NCBI RefSeq assembly: GCF_937898475.1
Contig: NZ_CALEJS010000039.1
Span: 62,001-126,000, forward strand
Origin: an uncultured Chitinophaga sp.
Lineage (GTDB): Bacteria; Bacteroidota; Bacteroidia; Chitinophagales; Chitinophagaceae
Reading direction: 5' to 3'
DNA: 64,000 nt
Shown: piece by piece, positions 43,549-52,335 of the stretch
How positions within the stretch are numbered: the first letter of the stretch is position 1
Layout of the letters: each line of letters starts with the position of its first letter
Position numbers and translations under genes: made by a program
Notes under the pieces: model-generated
Told to the model about the DNA's origin: nothing
What the model saw: the letters and a program-made list of their open reading frames with translations, nothing else
Databases searched by the model: none

Positions 43549-43677
43549 GAGGTGGAAAACGGCCGCTGGCCGCAAAAGAATTATGATTTACCGCTTTTTA
43601 ATTTTAAATTACCAGCTTAGATGTTTTAATCTAATCACCACGTAACCAGAACGCTAATTATAATAATTTAGAAAAGC
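43549..43677 (+). other. Spacer before the oxidoreductase gene
   Basis: 129 bp, A/T-rich. It contains CGGCCGCTGGCCG near 43560 and TAATTTTAAAT near 43600, a possible -7 variant. It may give the last two genes their own promoter. Confidence 0.3.
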
Positions 43678-45063
43678 ATGCCAAAGTCTAATCAGAACTC
43701 CCGCAGGGGTTTTATCAGCAAGGTCGCCAAAGGAGTAGTAGGCGCCTCCCTGTTGCCGAATATCATTACGGCTGCCGACAGGCAACGCAGTGTGATCGAA
43801 TTGCTGTCAGCGCGCAAAAATGAAAAGTACAGCGCCAATGATCAGATCCAGCTGGCGGTGATCGGTGCGGGCGGTATGGGTACCGCAGATACCAATACGG
43901 CTATTACCGTTCCGGGTGTAAAGCTGCTAGCTGCCTGCGATCTGTACGACGGCCGTCTTGCAGATGCAAAGAAGAAATGGGGCAATGACATTTATACCAC
44001 CCGCGACTACCGCGAGATACTGGAGCGCAGCGACATTGATGCGGTGATCATTGCCACACCTGATTTCTGGCATAAAGACATTTCTGTGGCTGCCATGAAC
44101 AAAGGCAAATCTGTTTACTGCGAAAAGCCTATGGTGCACGACATCAGCGAAGGCCCCGCAGTAGTGGAAGCGCAGAAGAAGAATTCCAAAGTGGTATACC
44201 AGGTAGGTAGCCAGGGCATGAGCTCACTGGGTAATGAAAAGGCCAAACAGCTGCTGAAAGAAGGCGCTATCGGTGAGTTGAACTATGCAGAAGGATTCTG
44301 GGCCCGTATGTCTCCCTTCGGCGCCTGGCAGTATCCCATCCCTGCAGATGCATCTGCTAAAACAGTAGGCTGGGACGCCTATCTTTCCAATACAAAGAAA
44401 CGTGACTTTGATCCGCTGCGTTTCTTCCGCTGGCGCAACTACCGCGATTATGGCACCGGTGTATCCGGCGATCTCTTCGTGCACCTGTTCTCCAGCCTGC
44501 ACTTTGTAACCGGTTCTGTAGGTCCCGATAAGGTGATGGCTACCGGCGGCCTGCGTTACTGGAAAGACGGCCGTGAAGTGCCCGATATCATGCTGGGTAT
44601 GTTTGATTATCCTGCTACAGAAGTACATCCCGCTTTCAACCTCTCCCTGCGTGTAAACTTTGTAGACGGCACCGGTGGTACCAACTACCTGCGTATGGTG
44701 GGCAGCGAAGGCTCTATGACCGTAGAATGGGATAAGGTAACACTGTACCGTAACAAGGCATACGCTGCAACAGACGATCCTTTACTGCAAACCAAGAGCG
44801 GCCCTGAAGGCAGCAAACCGTATGTATACGACAGGAAGCAGATGACGCCTCCCGAGAAACTGGAATACGTTGCAGAAGAAGGTTACAAAGGCGCCCATTT
44901 TGATCACTTCTACAACCTGTTCAACGCCATGCGTACCGGTGGTAAAGTGTCTGAAGATGCGCTGTTCGGTTTCCGTGCAGCGGCTCCGGCCCTGCTGTGT
45001 AACGACAGCTACTTCCAGAACAAGATCATTCAATGGGATCCTCAGCAACTGAAACTTAAATAA
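43678..45063 (+). CDS. Exported Gfo/Idh/MocA-family oxidoreductase
   Basis: 461 residues. The start NSRRGFISKVAKGVVGASLL is a twin-arginine-type signal (Arg9-Arg10), so the folded, cofactor-loaded enzyme is expected in the periplasm. Rossmann motif LAVIGAGGMGTADT near 59; YCEKPMVHD, with the active-site Glu-Lys-Pro of the family, near 147; the alpha/beta substrate domain follows with GVSGDLFVHLFSSLHFV. Members oxidise sugar hydroxyls, often C3, with a tightly bound NAD. The DUF1080 gene begins 10 bases later, and the two form a likely 3-keto-glycoside module with the SusCD importer. Confidence 0.9.
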   Translation: MPKSNQNSRRGFISKVAKGVVGASLLPNIITAADRQRSVIELLSARKNEKYSANDQIQLAVIGAGGMGTADTNTAITVPGVKLLAACDLYDGRLADAKKKWGNDIYTTRDYREILERSDIDAVIIATPDFWHKDISVAAMNKGKSVYCEKPMVHDISEGPAVVEAQKKNSKVVYQVGSQGMSSLGNEKAKQLLKEGAIGELNYAEGFWARMSPFGAWQYPIPADASAKTVGWDAYLSNTKKRDFDPLRFFRWRNYRDYGTGVSGDLFVHLFSSLHFVTGSVGPDKVMATGGLRYWKDGREVPDIMLGMFDYPATEVHPAFNLSLRVNFVDGTGGTNYLRMVGSEGSMTVEWDKVTLYRNKAYAATDDPLLQTKSGPEGSKPYVYDRKQMTPPEKLEYVAEEGYKGAHFDHFYNLFNAMRTGGKVSEDALFGFRAAAPALLCNDSYFQNKIIQWDPQQLKLK

Positions 45064-45073
45064 ACACGAAACC

Positions 45074-45874
45074 ATGATGAAGAGAAAATTATTCGTACCT
45101 GCAATGTCCGTGCTGCTCACTACAGCAATGGCTTGTGGTTCCGGCACTACTACTGAAACAGCTGCCGATTCTTCAGCAACTGCAACAGACAATACTACCG
45201 TAAATGCAACCGTAGATACTGCCGCTGCCAATATGCTCACTGCCGAAGAAGAAGGTGCAGGATGGAAACTCCTGTTTGATGGCAAAAGCCTCGATGGCTG
45301 GCGCACTTTCAGGAACAAACCTGCAGACAGCTGGACGGTAGACAGCGCCACCGGCACCATTCACTGCCTGGGCAGCAAAACAGATAAAAGCGATAAACGT
45401 GCAGACCTGATCACCAACGACCAGTTCGAGAACTTTGAACTGAGCGTAGACTGGAAACTGGCGCCACAGGGCAACAGCGGTATCCTGTACATGGTGAACG
45501 AAGACCAGGACGCCTCTTATAAAACCGGTCCGGAATACCAGCTGATCGATGACAACAACTTTCCCGAGAAGCTGGAAGACTGGCAGAAAACCGGCGCCAA
45601 CTACGCAATGGGCGGCCCGCTGGTAGCTGCCGCCAAACCTATCGGCGAATGGAACAATACCCGCATCATCGTAAACGGCAATCATGTGGAACACTGGCTC
45701 AACGGTCAGAAAACCGCGGAATATGAGCTGGGCGCTCCCGAATGGAAGAAACTGAAAGAAACCGGTAAGTGGAAAGACGCTCCTGCATACGCCGCCAAAA
45801 AGAAAGGCCACATCTGCTTCCAGGACCACGGCAGCGAGATATGGTTTAAGAATGTTAAGGTCAAGGCATTGTAA
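45074..45874 (+). CDS. DUF1080 lipoprotein (3-keto-glycoside hydrolase/lyase-like)
   Basis: 266 residues. Lipobox at TAMAC with Cys21, a Thr/Ala/Ser-rich linker to about 58, then the DUF1080 jelly roll from EGAGWKLLFDGKSLDGWRTF. Further family segments are FENFELSVDWKLAPQGNSGILYMV, TGPEYQLIDD, GEWNNTRIIVNGNHVEHWLNG and KGHICFQDHGSEIWFKNVKV. The domain has been linked to cleavage of 3-keto-glycosides in other Bacteroidota. It is 10 bases after the oxidoreductase gene, which could supply the 3-keto substrate. A terminator follows. Exact reaction is inferred. Confidence 0.88.
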   Translation: MMKRKLFVPAMSVLLTTAMACGSGTTTETAADSSATATDNTTVNATVDTAAANMLTAEEEGAGWKLLFDGKSLDGWRTFRNKPADSWTVDSATGTIHCLGSKTDKSDKRADLITNDQFENFELSVDWKLAPQGNSGILYMVNEDQDASYKTGPEYQLIDDNNFPEKLEDWQKTGANYAMGGPLVAAAKPIGEWNNTRIIVNGNHVEHWLNGQKTAEYELGAPEWKKLKETGKWKDAPAYAAKKKGHICFQDHGSEIWFKNVKVKAL

Positions 45875-45881
45875 TAACAGC

Positions 45882-45981
45882 GCTGTTAGCTATTAGCTAG
45901 AAAATACGAAGGGGACTGTTTTCAAAACAGCCCCCTTCTTTATTCGCTGCATTAGCTAAAAGCTAACAGCCAACAGCTTAT
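45882..45981. repeat. 7-bp word arrays flanking the terminator between DUF1080 and sodB
   Basis: Left 45882-45902: GCTGTTA, GCTATTA, GCTAGAA. Right 45954-45981: AGCTAAA, AGCTAAC, AGCCAAC, AGCTTAT, the last containing the sodB stop (45978-45980). The two arms are complementary and enclose the terminator hairpin. Confidence 0.85.
45908..45940. terminator. Bidirectional terminator between DUF1080 gene and sodB
   Basis: GAAGGGGACTGTTTT pairs with AAAACAGCCCCCTTC with one mismatch and a one-base tip, then TT. GC-rich base, usable from both sides. Confidence 0.85.
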
Positions 45982-46586
45982 TTAACCGCTGCTTCATAAT
46001 GCTTACTCACTTCATCCCAGTTCACGGCATTCCAGAAAGCCTTCAGGTACTCAGGACGACGGTTCTGGTATTTCAGGTAATAAGCATGTTCCCAAACGTC
46101 AACGCCCAGGATCGGAGTGCCTTTTACTTCAGCAACGTCCATCAGGGGATTGTCCTGGTTAGGGGTAGAAGTTACCTCCAGTTTGCCATCTTTCACGATC
46201 AGCCATGCCCAGCCTGAACCAAAGCGGGTAGCGCCTGCAGCGTTCAGTTTTTCCTGGAAAGCTTCGAAAGAGCCAAAGGCGCTTTTAATTGCATCGCCCA
46301 GCGCACCTGTAGGTTCGCCGCCTGCATTGGGGCCCAGTATTTTCCAGAAAAAGCTGTGGTTCCAGTGACCGCCACCGTTGTTCCTAACAGCAGGGCTTAT
46401 TTTACCAGCGTTGGCAACCAGCTCTTCCAATGATTTATTTTCATGCTCAGTGCCTGCGATCGCTTTATTCAGGTTATCTACATAAGCCTGATGGTGCTTG
46501 CCATGGTGGATCTCCATGGTGGTTTTATCAATATGCGGCTCCAGGGCGTCAGTAGCATACGGTAAGCTCGGAAGTGTAAATGCCAT
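45978..46586 (-). CDS. sodB: Superoxide dismutase, Fe/Mn type
   Basis: 202 residues from MAFTLPSLPYATDALEPHID. The frame opens far upstream, but the family starts here and a promoter lies between. Metal ligands are in EIHHGKHHQAYV (first His), GGGHWNHSFFW (second His) and GVDVWEHAYYLKYQ (Asp and third His). The enzyme dismutates superoxide in the cytosol. Metal choice (Fe, Mn or both) cannot be fixed from these motifs. Single-gene unit with a near-ideal promoter. Confidence 0.96.
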   Translation of the reverse strand: MAFTLPSLPYATDALEPHIDKTTMEIHHGKHHQAYVDNLNKAIAGTEHENKSLEELVANAGKISPAVRNNGGGHWNHSFFWKILGPNAGGEPTGALGDAIKSAFGSFEAFQEKLNAAGATRFGSGWAWLIVKDGKLEVTSTPNQDNPLMDVAEVKGTPILGVDVWEHAYYLKYQNRRPEYLKAFWNAVNWDEVSKHYEAAVK

Positions 46587-46633
46587 AACTAAATGTTTTA
46601 TTGTTAATAATAGTATGTGAAGAATACGGGTCT

Positions 46634-46665
46634 CAAATTTACTGCCTAATAAGGGAAATATCAAA
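46634..46665 (-). promoter_or_regulatory. Consensus promoter of sodB
   Basis: On the minus strand TTTG (46665-46662), a 20-base spacer, then TAAATTTG (46641-46634): the full Bacteroidota consensus. It gives a leader of about 42 bases. Confidence 0.78.
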
Positions 46666-46910
46666 CAGGGGAGCCGGGCGTCCATCGTCCATGTTCCATA
46701 GCATGGGCTTGCTATACCTGTGATCTTCCCCGGTATAAGCACCACCGGGACAGTTCAGACAGTATACAGCCCATCCACAAATAAACTTGCACATATGGGA
46801 TTTTATTTTAAATTTACAGAATAAGTGTTGTAACAGATTTTGAGCACGTCTGTTCATGTGTACCGGTAGATGAGCCCAATTTCACTATTGTTTGTTTAAA
46901 ACTGATATGT
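46666..46910. other. Rest of the divergent spacer between sodB and the PAS-LuxR gene
   Basis: The whole gap from 46587 is 324 bp and holds the sodB promoter. On the other side only TATTGTTTG near 46884 resembles a -7 box, with one base too many. I see no further repeats or coding frames. Confidence 0.3.
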
Positions 46911-47618
46911 ATGTCGCTAGAGAACCCGGGTATGAACCCAAACTTTTCCCTCGAAACCCTGCAAAAGGAGAATTACTTGCTGACAGAACGCCTGCGGCAA
47001 CTGGAGAACATTCTTCACCAGGTTCCGGCAATGCTCTATACGGCAGACACAGAACTGAATACCGTTAGCTGGTGTAACCAGCGCATGGAAGAGATCACCG
47101 GCTTTACTTTCGGTGAAATGAATAACCTCGGACTGGAGTTTTTCCGCCACATCCTGCATCCGGACGATTTTGAGCTGACGGGTATCGCCCGGCAGTCTTT
47201 CCGTGATAACAAAAATATCTTTGGCGGCGTAACCCGTGTACGCAGAAAAGGAGAGAACGATTGGCGCTGGCTGGTGGGCCTGGCCGTGCCCTTTACCCGC
47301 GGCGATCACGGTGAAGTGAAAGAAGTGATCTGCGCCCTGCTGGATCTTACCGTGGCCATGGATACGCATAACCAGTTGGCAGAAGCTATGAGCGATATGC
47401 TGCGCCGCCAGAACGAAGCCCTGCTCAGTAAGCTCACCGCCCGTGAAATAGATGTGCTCACACTGGCGGTACGCGGACTAAACAACAAAGAGATCGCCAG
47501 CCAGTTGAGCCTTAGCCGTTATACCATAGAAACACACCGTAAAAACATACGCCTGAAACTGAAAGTGCGTAATACTACCGAGCTCGTCGCATTAGCCCGG
47601 AAGATCGGGTTTAATTAA
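46911..47618 (+). CDS. PAS-domain transcription regulator with LuxR-type HTH
   Basis: 235 residues. A PAS domain covers about 28-155 (VPAMLYTADTELNTVSWCNQRMEEITGFTF, then a PAC-like end in GEVKEVICALLDLT). A short coiled segment leads to the GerE/LuxR helix-turn-helix at about 173-232 (LTAREIDVLTLAVRGLNNKEIASQLSLSRYTIETHRKNI). There is no receiver domain, so the PAS domain itself should sense the signal (ligand, redox or light). Start at 46911; a second ATG at 46932 is possible. A 22-bp perfect palindrome lies 29 bases after its stop. Confidence 0.88.
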   Translation: MSLENPGMNPNFSLETLQKENYLLTERLRQLENILHQVPAMLYTADTELNTVSWCNQRMEEITGFTFGEMNNLGLEFFRHILHPDDFELTGIARQSFRDNKNIFGGVTRVRRKGENDWRWLVGLAVPFTRGDHGEVKEVICALLDLTVAMDTHNQLAEAMSDMLRRQNEALLSKLTAREIDVLTLAVRGLNNKEIASQLSLSRYTIETHRKNIRLKLKVRNTTELVALARKIGFN

Positions 47619-47925
47619 ACTAAACTTATGTGGAGAAAGACCCCAAAAATACCCAAGCTTGGGTATTTCACCACTAGATAATGTCTATTAAATTAGTGAA
47701 TTCGTATTAATTAAGAGCCACAGATACTATGATCACCATGGAAAAAGCATTATTCAAACAAGGGATGTAAAGATATATCAAAGCTACTGCACAATTCATT
47801 CGTTGTTTTTTAGCACTCTCTTTCATCCATTGTTTGCCTTCTCCCTCCCTTCTCCCTTCCTTCCCTGTCTCCATAAAGGAATTTGGTTATATTTACCTCC
47901 TGAAATCCCTAAACAACCACAACAT
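47619..47925. other. Spacer of 307 bp with palindrome and polypyrimidine tract
   Basis: It contains the perfect palindrome at 47647-47668, a 13-codon frame at 47729-47770 that I do not regard as a gene, and a pyrimidine tract of about 35 bases at 47838-47872. TATATTTACC near 47889 is a weak -7 candidate for the next gene. Confidence 0.45.
47647..47668. repeat. Perfect 22-bp palindrome
   Basis: AAATACCCAAG directly followed by its complement CTTGGGTATTT. As a hairpin it has a 9-bp stem with AGCT at the tip; as duplex DNA it is an ideal two-fold binding site for a dimeric regulator. The T run after it is short, so a terminator role is less likely. Confidence 0.8.
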
Positions 47926-48858
47926 ATGGAGAGTACAATCCTTACAGCAGCCCTCGTCTTTTTGGCAATATGGGTGCTGATTTCTTCCTTCGTTACCGTA
48001 CAGCAAGGAACAATAGCGGTGACCACCATCTTCGGAAAGTATAACCGCAGCCTTTATCCAGGGTTAAATTTCAAGATCCCCCTGATCGAAAAGATCTTCA
48101 AACGCATCTCTATCCAGAACCGCTCCGTAGAGCTGGAATTCCAGGCCATTACGGTAGACCAGGCCAACGTGTATTTCAAGGCCATGCTGCTGTACGCCGT
48201 TTGGAACCAGGAGGAAGAAACGGTAAAGAACGTTGCCTTCAAGTTTATGGACGAGCGTAGCTTTATGCAGGCCCTCATCCGTACCATCGAAGGTTCCATC
48301 CGCGGCTATGTAGCCACCAAACGCCAGTCTGAAGTGCTGGGCCTTCGCCGCGAGATCACCGAGAACGTAAAAGAGCAGATAGACAAAACACTGGAAGGAT
48401 GGGGCTACCACCTGCTTGACCTCCAGATGAACGATATCACCTTTGACGATGCCATCATGAAATCCATGGCGCAGGTAGTGGCCTCCAACAACCTGAAAGC
48501 CGCTGCCGAGAATGAAGGTCAGGCCCTCCTGATCACCAAAACCAAAGCTGCCGAAGCCGATGGTAACGCTATCAAAATTGCTGCAGAAGCAGAACGCCAG
48601 GCGGCCCAGTTACGTGGCCAGGGCGTTGCCCTCTTCCGTGAAGAAGTGGCCAAGGGTATGACCATGGCGGCTAAAGAAATGCAGCAGGCCAACCTCGATA
48701 CCTCTGTGATCCTCTTCTCTATGTGGACCGAAGCCATCAAACACTTCGCTGAAAACGGCAAAGGCAACGTCATCTTCCTCGACGGCTCCTCAGAAGGTAT
48801 GGACCATACCATGCAACAAATGATGGGACTGCACAAGCTGATGGAACCCAAGAAGTAG
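47926..48858 (+). CDS. SPFH/band-7 domain membrane protein
   Basis: 310 residues from MESTILTAALV. The frame opens 41 codons earlier but through the polypyrimidine tract. One N-terminal membrane helix (about 4-24) and then the SPFH domain (GTIAVTTIFGKYNRSLYPGLNFKIPLIEKI through about residue 190), followed by an Ala/Glu-rich helical arm (AAAENEGQALLITKTKAAEADGNAIKIAAEAERQ). These stomatin/HflK-like proteins form ring-shaped membrane assemblies. No NfeD partner gene lies nearby. Precise role unknown. Confidence 0.88.
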   Translation: MESTILTAALVFLAIWVLISSFVTVQQGTIAVTTIFGKYNRSLYPGLNFKIPLIEKIFKRISIQNRSVELEFQAITVDQANVYFKAMLLYAVWNQEEETVKNVAFKFMDERSFMQALIRTIEGSIRGYVATKRQSEVLGLRREITENVKEQIDKTLEGWGYHLLDLQMNDITFDDAIMKSMAQVVASNNLKAAAENEGQALLITKTKAAEADGNAIKIAAEAERQAAQLRGQGVALFREEVAKGMTMAAKEMQQANLDTSVILFSMWTEAIKHFAENGKGNVIFLDGSSEGMDHTMQQMMGLHKLMEPKK

Positions 48859-48870
48859 GGGGACTATAAA

Positions 48871-48905
48871 TTCCAAATACCAAATTCCAAAAGGCAAATA
48901 ATACT
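48871..48905 (+). repeat. 7-bp word array (TTCCAAA type)
   Basis: TTCCAAA, TACCAAA, TTCCAAA, AGGCAAA, then TAATACT, 12 bases after the SPFH stop. The same words as at 8067-8101, 40 kb away. Confidence 0.75.
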
Positions 48906-48921
48906 TAAACACCTGGAATAA

Positions 48922-48957
48922 AAACGGCCCCGGACTGATCATAGTCCGGGGCCGTTT
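48922..48957. terminator. Bidirectional terminator between the SPFH gene and the TonB receptor gene
   Basis: AAACGGCCCCGGACT, loop GATCAT, and the exact complement AGTCCGGGGCCGTTT: a perfect 15-bp GC-rich stem between convergent genes. Confidence 0.93.
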
Positions 48958-48975
48958 CATGTAAGTCACCTCTTC

Positions 48976-49003
48976 GCAATGCTTAATTCTTCATTATTAG
49001 TTA
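48976..49003. repeat. 7-bp word array at the 3' end of the TonB receptor gene
   Basis: GCAATGC, TTAATTC, TTCATTA, TTAGTTA. The last two words hold the stop codon and the codons for the C-terminal residues. Confidence 0.5.
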
Positions 49004-52000
49004 AAGATGTACCGTATTCCCAACTGTCCCTGCCACCTCGACCTTGCCGACGTATCATCTCTCCAGGAGCTGGTTAAAGGTATCTGGTTGGCCGGATCCA
49101 GGTAAGGGAAAGAGAATGCAGGTACATTGGTGGCAACACCGTTGGCGTCGCGTACCATGCCTTCATACTTCAGGAAAGAAGTGGAGTTGGCCAGTTTGAA
49201 AGTGCCCCATCTTCTGTTCAGCAGGTTGCCTACGTTCACGATGTCGAAAGTGATACGCAGGGTATGCTTGGTTTTTGCTTTACCGGTATACAGGTAAATG
49301 TCCTGCGTAATGTTCACGTCTGCACGTTTGTAGAAAGGCAGCGTTACACCGTTACGTTCTGCATACTGGCCCCTGTGCTGACTGAGGTAATTATCCTGGT
49401 TAATGAAGTTATTGAGCTGGTTCCAGATCTGTGTGGGGGTGCGCTTATCTGCATTGGTGGCAGGATCGTAGTTCCTGTCGCCATAACCTACGGGCACCAG
49501 CCTGATCTCGTTCTGCGAGGCGGGGATGTAAATCAGGTCATTGTTACCGCCCGCACCATCGTTGTTCAGGTCTCCGTTATAAGTATAGGAAACAGCGCCG
49601 TTGTTGGTGGCTTCAAACACAATACCGAAAGAGGTAGCAAAATACTTTGCATAAGGTATGCGGTAAGAAGCCGCTGCCACAATGCGGTGAGGGGTGTAGA
49701 AATTAGTAAAGCCCAGCACATCCGCATTGGGATCGCCGCTTACCGGGCGGTCGCGCCAGTTGCTCTGGGCAATAGAGCCGCCGTCGTTCAGGCTGCGTGA
49801 TTTGCTGTAGGTATAAGCGGCACTGGCATAAAAATGCTGCGTGGTTTTCTGCACCTGCAGGGTGATGAAGTAAGCATATCCTTTACCGGAGTTACGCATC
49901 AGGATGGCGTCACTGATATTGGGCTGGCTGAGCGTATTGGGTGTACGGGGACCATAGATCTGCGATGCGCTGTAACGTATACGGTTATCCGGTGTGCTGT
50001 CCAGTTTGGCACCGGTGTTGGGCAGGTTAATGTTCTGGAAGTACACCGCGTTGATGTCTTTGGTATAGTTACCTTCCAGGGTGGCAATAATGCCATAGGG
50101 CAGCTGCTGATCTACCGCCAGGCTGGCTTTCAGCACCTGCGGATATTTGAAGTCCTTATCGGTAACGGCTATATTATAGGAGGTAGACAGCTGTCCGCCT
50201 GCAGGACGGTAAGCATTCGGATCGGGGTTGAAGGGATAGGGGATCACAGGCGTACCGGTTCCTGTTTGCGCTACAAAAGAGCCAAACTGCACGCCATTGT
50301 TACTGGCCTGGTTGCTGATCCATACGGCCGGGGGAGCGCCTGCAAATATGCCTACGCCGCCGCGCAGCTGCGTGGTTTTGTTACCCCATACATCCCAGTT
50401 AAAGCCAACACGCGGAGAGAACAGGGGAGACGTTTTAGGTTTCTGTCCAACGTCTACCTGCAGGCCATCGCGGAAGGTAAGCGCTGTCAGTGAATCATTC
50501 CGGGTAAAGCTGTTGCCAAATACGGGCAGGTCTATACGCAGGCCGTAGGTCAGGGTGAAATTGTTGTTCACCCTCCACTTGTCCTGTGCAAAAAAGCCCA
50601 GTTCCAGCATGTTGATCCTGCCGTAAGGAAAAGCGCCGTCTTTGGTGCTGGCGTACTGCAAGGCATAACGGGTAGTGGTGGCTGCGCCGTTATTGGCGCT
50701 GTTATAAAAATCAGCCAGCGAATTGAAACGGTAGATGCCGTTGTAGTTGGGTGCAAAGCCGTTCAGGAAACGCTTGTAATAGTTCTGTGTGCCGAAGGTC
50801 AGTTCATGCGCACCTTTATACAGCGTGAAGATATCAGACAGCTGGTATACATCTGTGTTCAGCATGTTATTGTAGGTAAAGGGCTCATAGCCAAAAGCGG
50901 TGTAGCTGGACCCTTGTCCGTTCAATATGTCCACCAGCGGGAAATTACCGCCGGAAAGGCTGTTCCTGTAATCGCGCAGCGCAGAATAACCTACCTGTAA
51001 TTTGTTGGCGGCTGTATTGCCAAAGCGGGTGTTCAGCTCTGCAATAAAGATGTTGAAGTTATTGTTGATAGTGTAACCGCTGCCGCTGAAGGGAAGCCCC
51101 GTATTGCTGGGCTGACGGCCGCTGCCAGGGGCCCCGCTGTTGCTGGCGGCAATATCCCTGAAAGACTTCAGGTAGCTGTATTTGAACGTAAAGGTGTTGT
51201 GATCGTTCACGTTCCAGTCTATCTTGGCAGTGATCTTATCGCTCTGGGTGCGGTAGCTGTAGCCCTGGTATTCACCGGGATCGTAGCCGTATTTATCTAT
51301 CAGGAACTGTTTCAGCTGATCCAGCGTATCGGCCACTGCCTGAGATACGTTGCCGCCGGCTACGCCGCCTGGTGTGTTGGCCACCAGGTTGGTAGCAGGC
51401 GCTTTGATCCTTTCCTGTTCGGCGCTGATAAAGAAGAACAGTTTATTCCGGATAATGGGTCCGCCTGCAGAAAAACCACGCAGGTTGTAGCTGAAATCAG
51501 GTTTGGGCACCTGGGTGTTGCCTACTTTCAGGCCCTGCAGTCCCGGTGTCTGGATGTAGGTGTAAACAGAGCCTTTGAATTCGTTGGTGCCGCTTTTGGT
51601 AACGCTGTTGATACCCGCGCCCGAAAAGCCGCCTTGCCGCACGTCATACGGAGAGATGTTCACCTGTATCTGCTCAATGGCATCCAGGCTGATAGGCTGG
51701 GAAGAGGTTTGTCCGCCAAGGGTGGATGAGAGGCCGAACGTATTATTGAAATTGGCGCCGTCTACCGTTACGTTATTGTACTGGTTGCTGCGGCCGCCAA
51801 AACTCAGGCCGTTGTTGCCCGAGCTGTTGCCTGTAGAAGGGGTAAGGCGGGTAAAATCCTGCATGGAACGGCTGATGGTAGGCAGCCGGTCCATCTGCGA
51901 ACGGGTAATGATCTCCTGGCTGCCGGTACGGCTGTTGTTGAACACTTTGTTCTGCCGGGCGGATCTTATTTCCACCTCTCCCAGCGTACTGGCAGCAGCA

Positions 52001-52335
52001 GACAGCTGGAAATCGGCTTTAAAATCCTGCCCCAGGGAGAGCTGAATGTGCTCCTGTTTTTCTTCCCGGAAACCAATGTAACTGACGGTGATCACATACG
52101 GGCCGCCCACTCTCAGGTTAGGCAGGTTGTAACGGCCATCCTTACGGGTAACGGTCATATACCGGGTACCCGAAGGCTGGTGTACCGCCAGTACGGAAGC
52201 GCCGGGTACGGGGCCTTCCTGGCCGGTTACAATACCTGCAATCTCGGCTGTAGTCTCTTGTGAAAATGATAGCATAGGGCAGAGCAGTAATATGCATACC
52301 AGCATATTTACTACAAGGTTGTAGTGTTTTTTCAT
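48997..52335 (-). CDS. Oar-like TonB-dependent outer-membrane receptor
   Basis: 1112 residues. Signal peptide to about 26 (MLSFSQ), then a carboxypeptidase-regulatory-like domain (about 30-115: AEIAGIVTGQEGPVPGASVLAV), a plug (about 125-260, with FGGRSNQYNNVTVDGANFNNTFGL and ISPYDVRQGGFSGAGINSVTKSGTNEFKGS) and a large barrel. The plug signature is that of the Oar group, related to the Myxococcus Oar protein, not of SusC. No SusD partner follows. Oar-type receptors may take up peptides or protein fragments; this is family-level inference. Confidence 0.9.
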   Translation of the reverse strand: MKKHYNLVVNMLVCILLLCPMLSFSQETTAEIAGIVTGQEGPVPGASVLAVHQPSGTRYMTVTRKDGRYNLPNLRVGGPYVITVSYIGFREEKQEHIQLSLGQDFKADFQLSAAASTLGEVEIRSARQNKVFNNSRTGSQEIITRSQMDRLPTISRSMQDFTRLTPSTGNSSGNNGLSFGGRSNQYNNVTVDGANFNNTFGLSSTLGGQTSSQPISLDAIEQIQVNISPYDVRQGGFSGAGINSVTKSGTNEFKGSVYTYIQTPGLQGLKVGNTQVPKPDFSYNLRGFSAGGPIIRNKLFFFISAEQERIKAPATNLVANTPGGVAGGNVSQAVADTLDQLKQFLIDKYGYDPGEYQGYSYRTQSDKITAKIDWNVNDHNTFTFKYSYLKSFRDIAASNSGAPGSGRQPSNTGLPFSGSGYTINNNFNIFIAELNTRFGNTAANKLQVGYSALRDYRNSLSGGNFPLVDILNGQGSSYTAFGYEPFTYNNMLNTDVYQLSDIFTLYKGAHELTFGTQNYYKRFLNGFAPNYNGIYRFNSLADFYNSANNGAATTTRYALQYASTKDGAFPYGRINMLELGFFAQDKWRVNNNFTLTYGLRIDLPVFGNSFTRNDSLTALTFRDGLQVDVGQKPKTSPLFSPRVGFNWDVWGNKTTQLRGGVGIFAGAPPAVWISNQASNNGVQFGSFVAQTGTGTPVIPYPFNPDPNAYRPAGGQLSTSYNIAVTDKDFKYPQVLKASLAVDQQLPYGIIATLEGNYTKDINAVYFQNINLPNTGAKLDSTPDNRIRYSASQIYGPRTPNTLSQPNISDAILMRNSGKGYAYFITLQVQKTTQHFYASAAYTYSKSRSLNDGGSIAQSNWRDRPVSGDPNADVLGFTNFYTPHRIVAAASYRIPYAKYFATSFGIVFEATNNGAVSYTYNGDLNNDGAGGNNDLIYIPASQNEIRLVPVGYGDRNYDPATNADKRTPTQIWNQLNNFINQDNYLSQHRGQYAERNGVTLPFYKRADVNITQDIYLYTGKAKTKHTLRITFDIVNVGNLLNRRWGTFKLANSTSFLKYEGMVRDANGVATNVPAFSFPYLDPANQIPLTSSWRDDTSARSRWQGQLGIRYIFN

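Noticed and set aside
47729..47770. 13-codon frame between the PAS-LuxR and SPFH genes
   Set aside because: Too short, no promoter or coding signal; probably chance.
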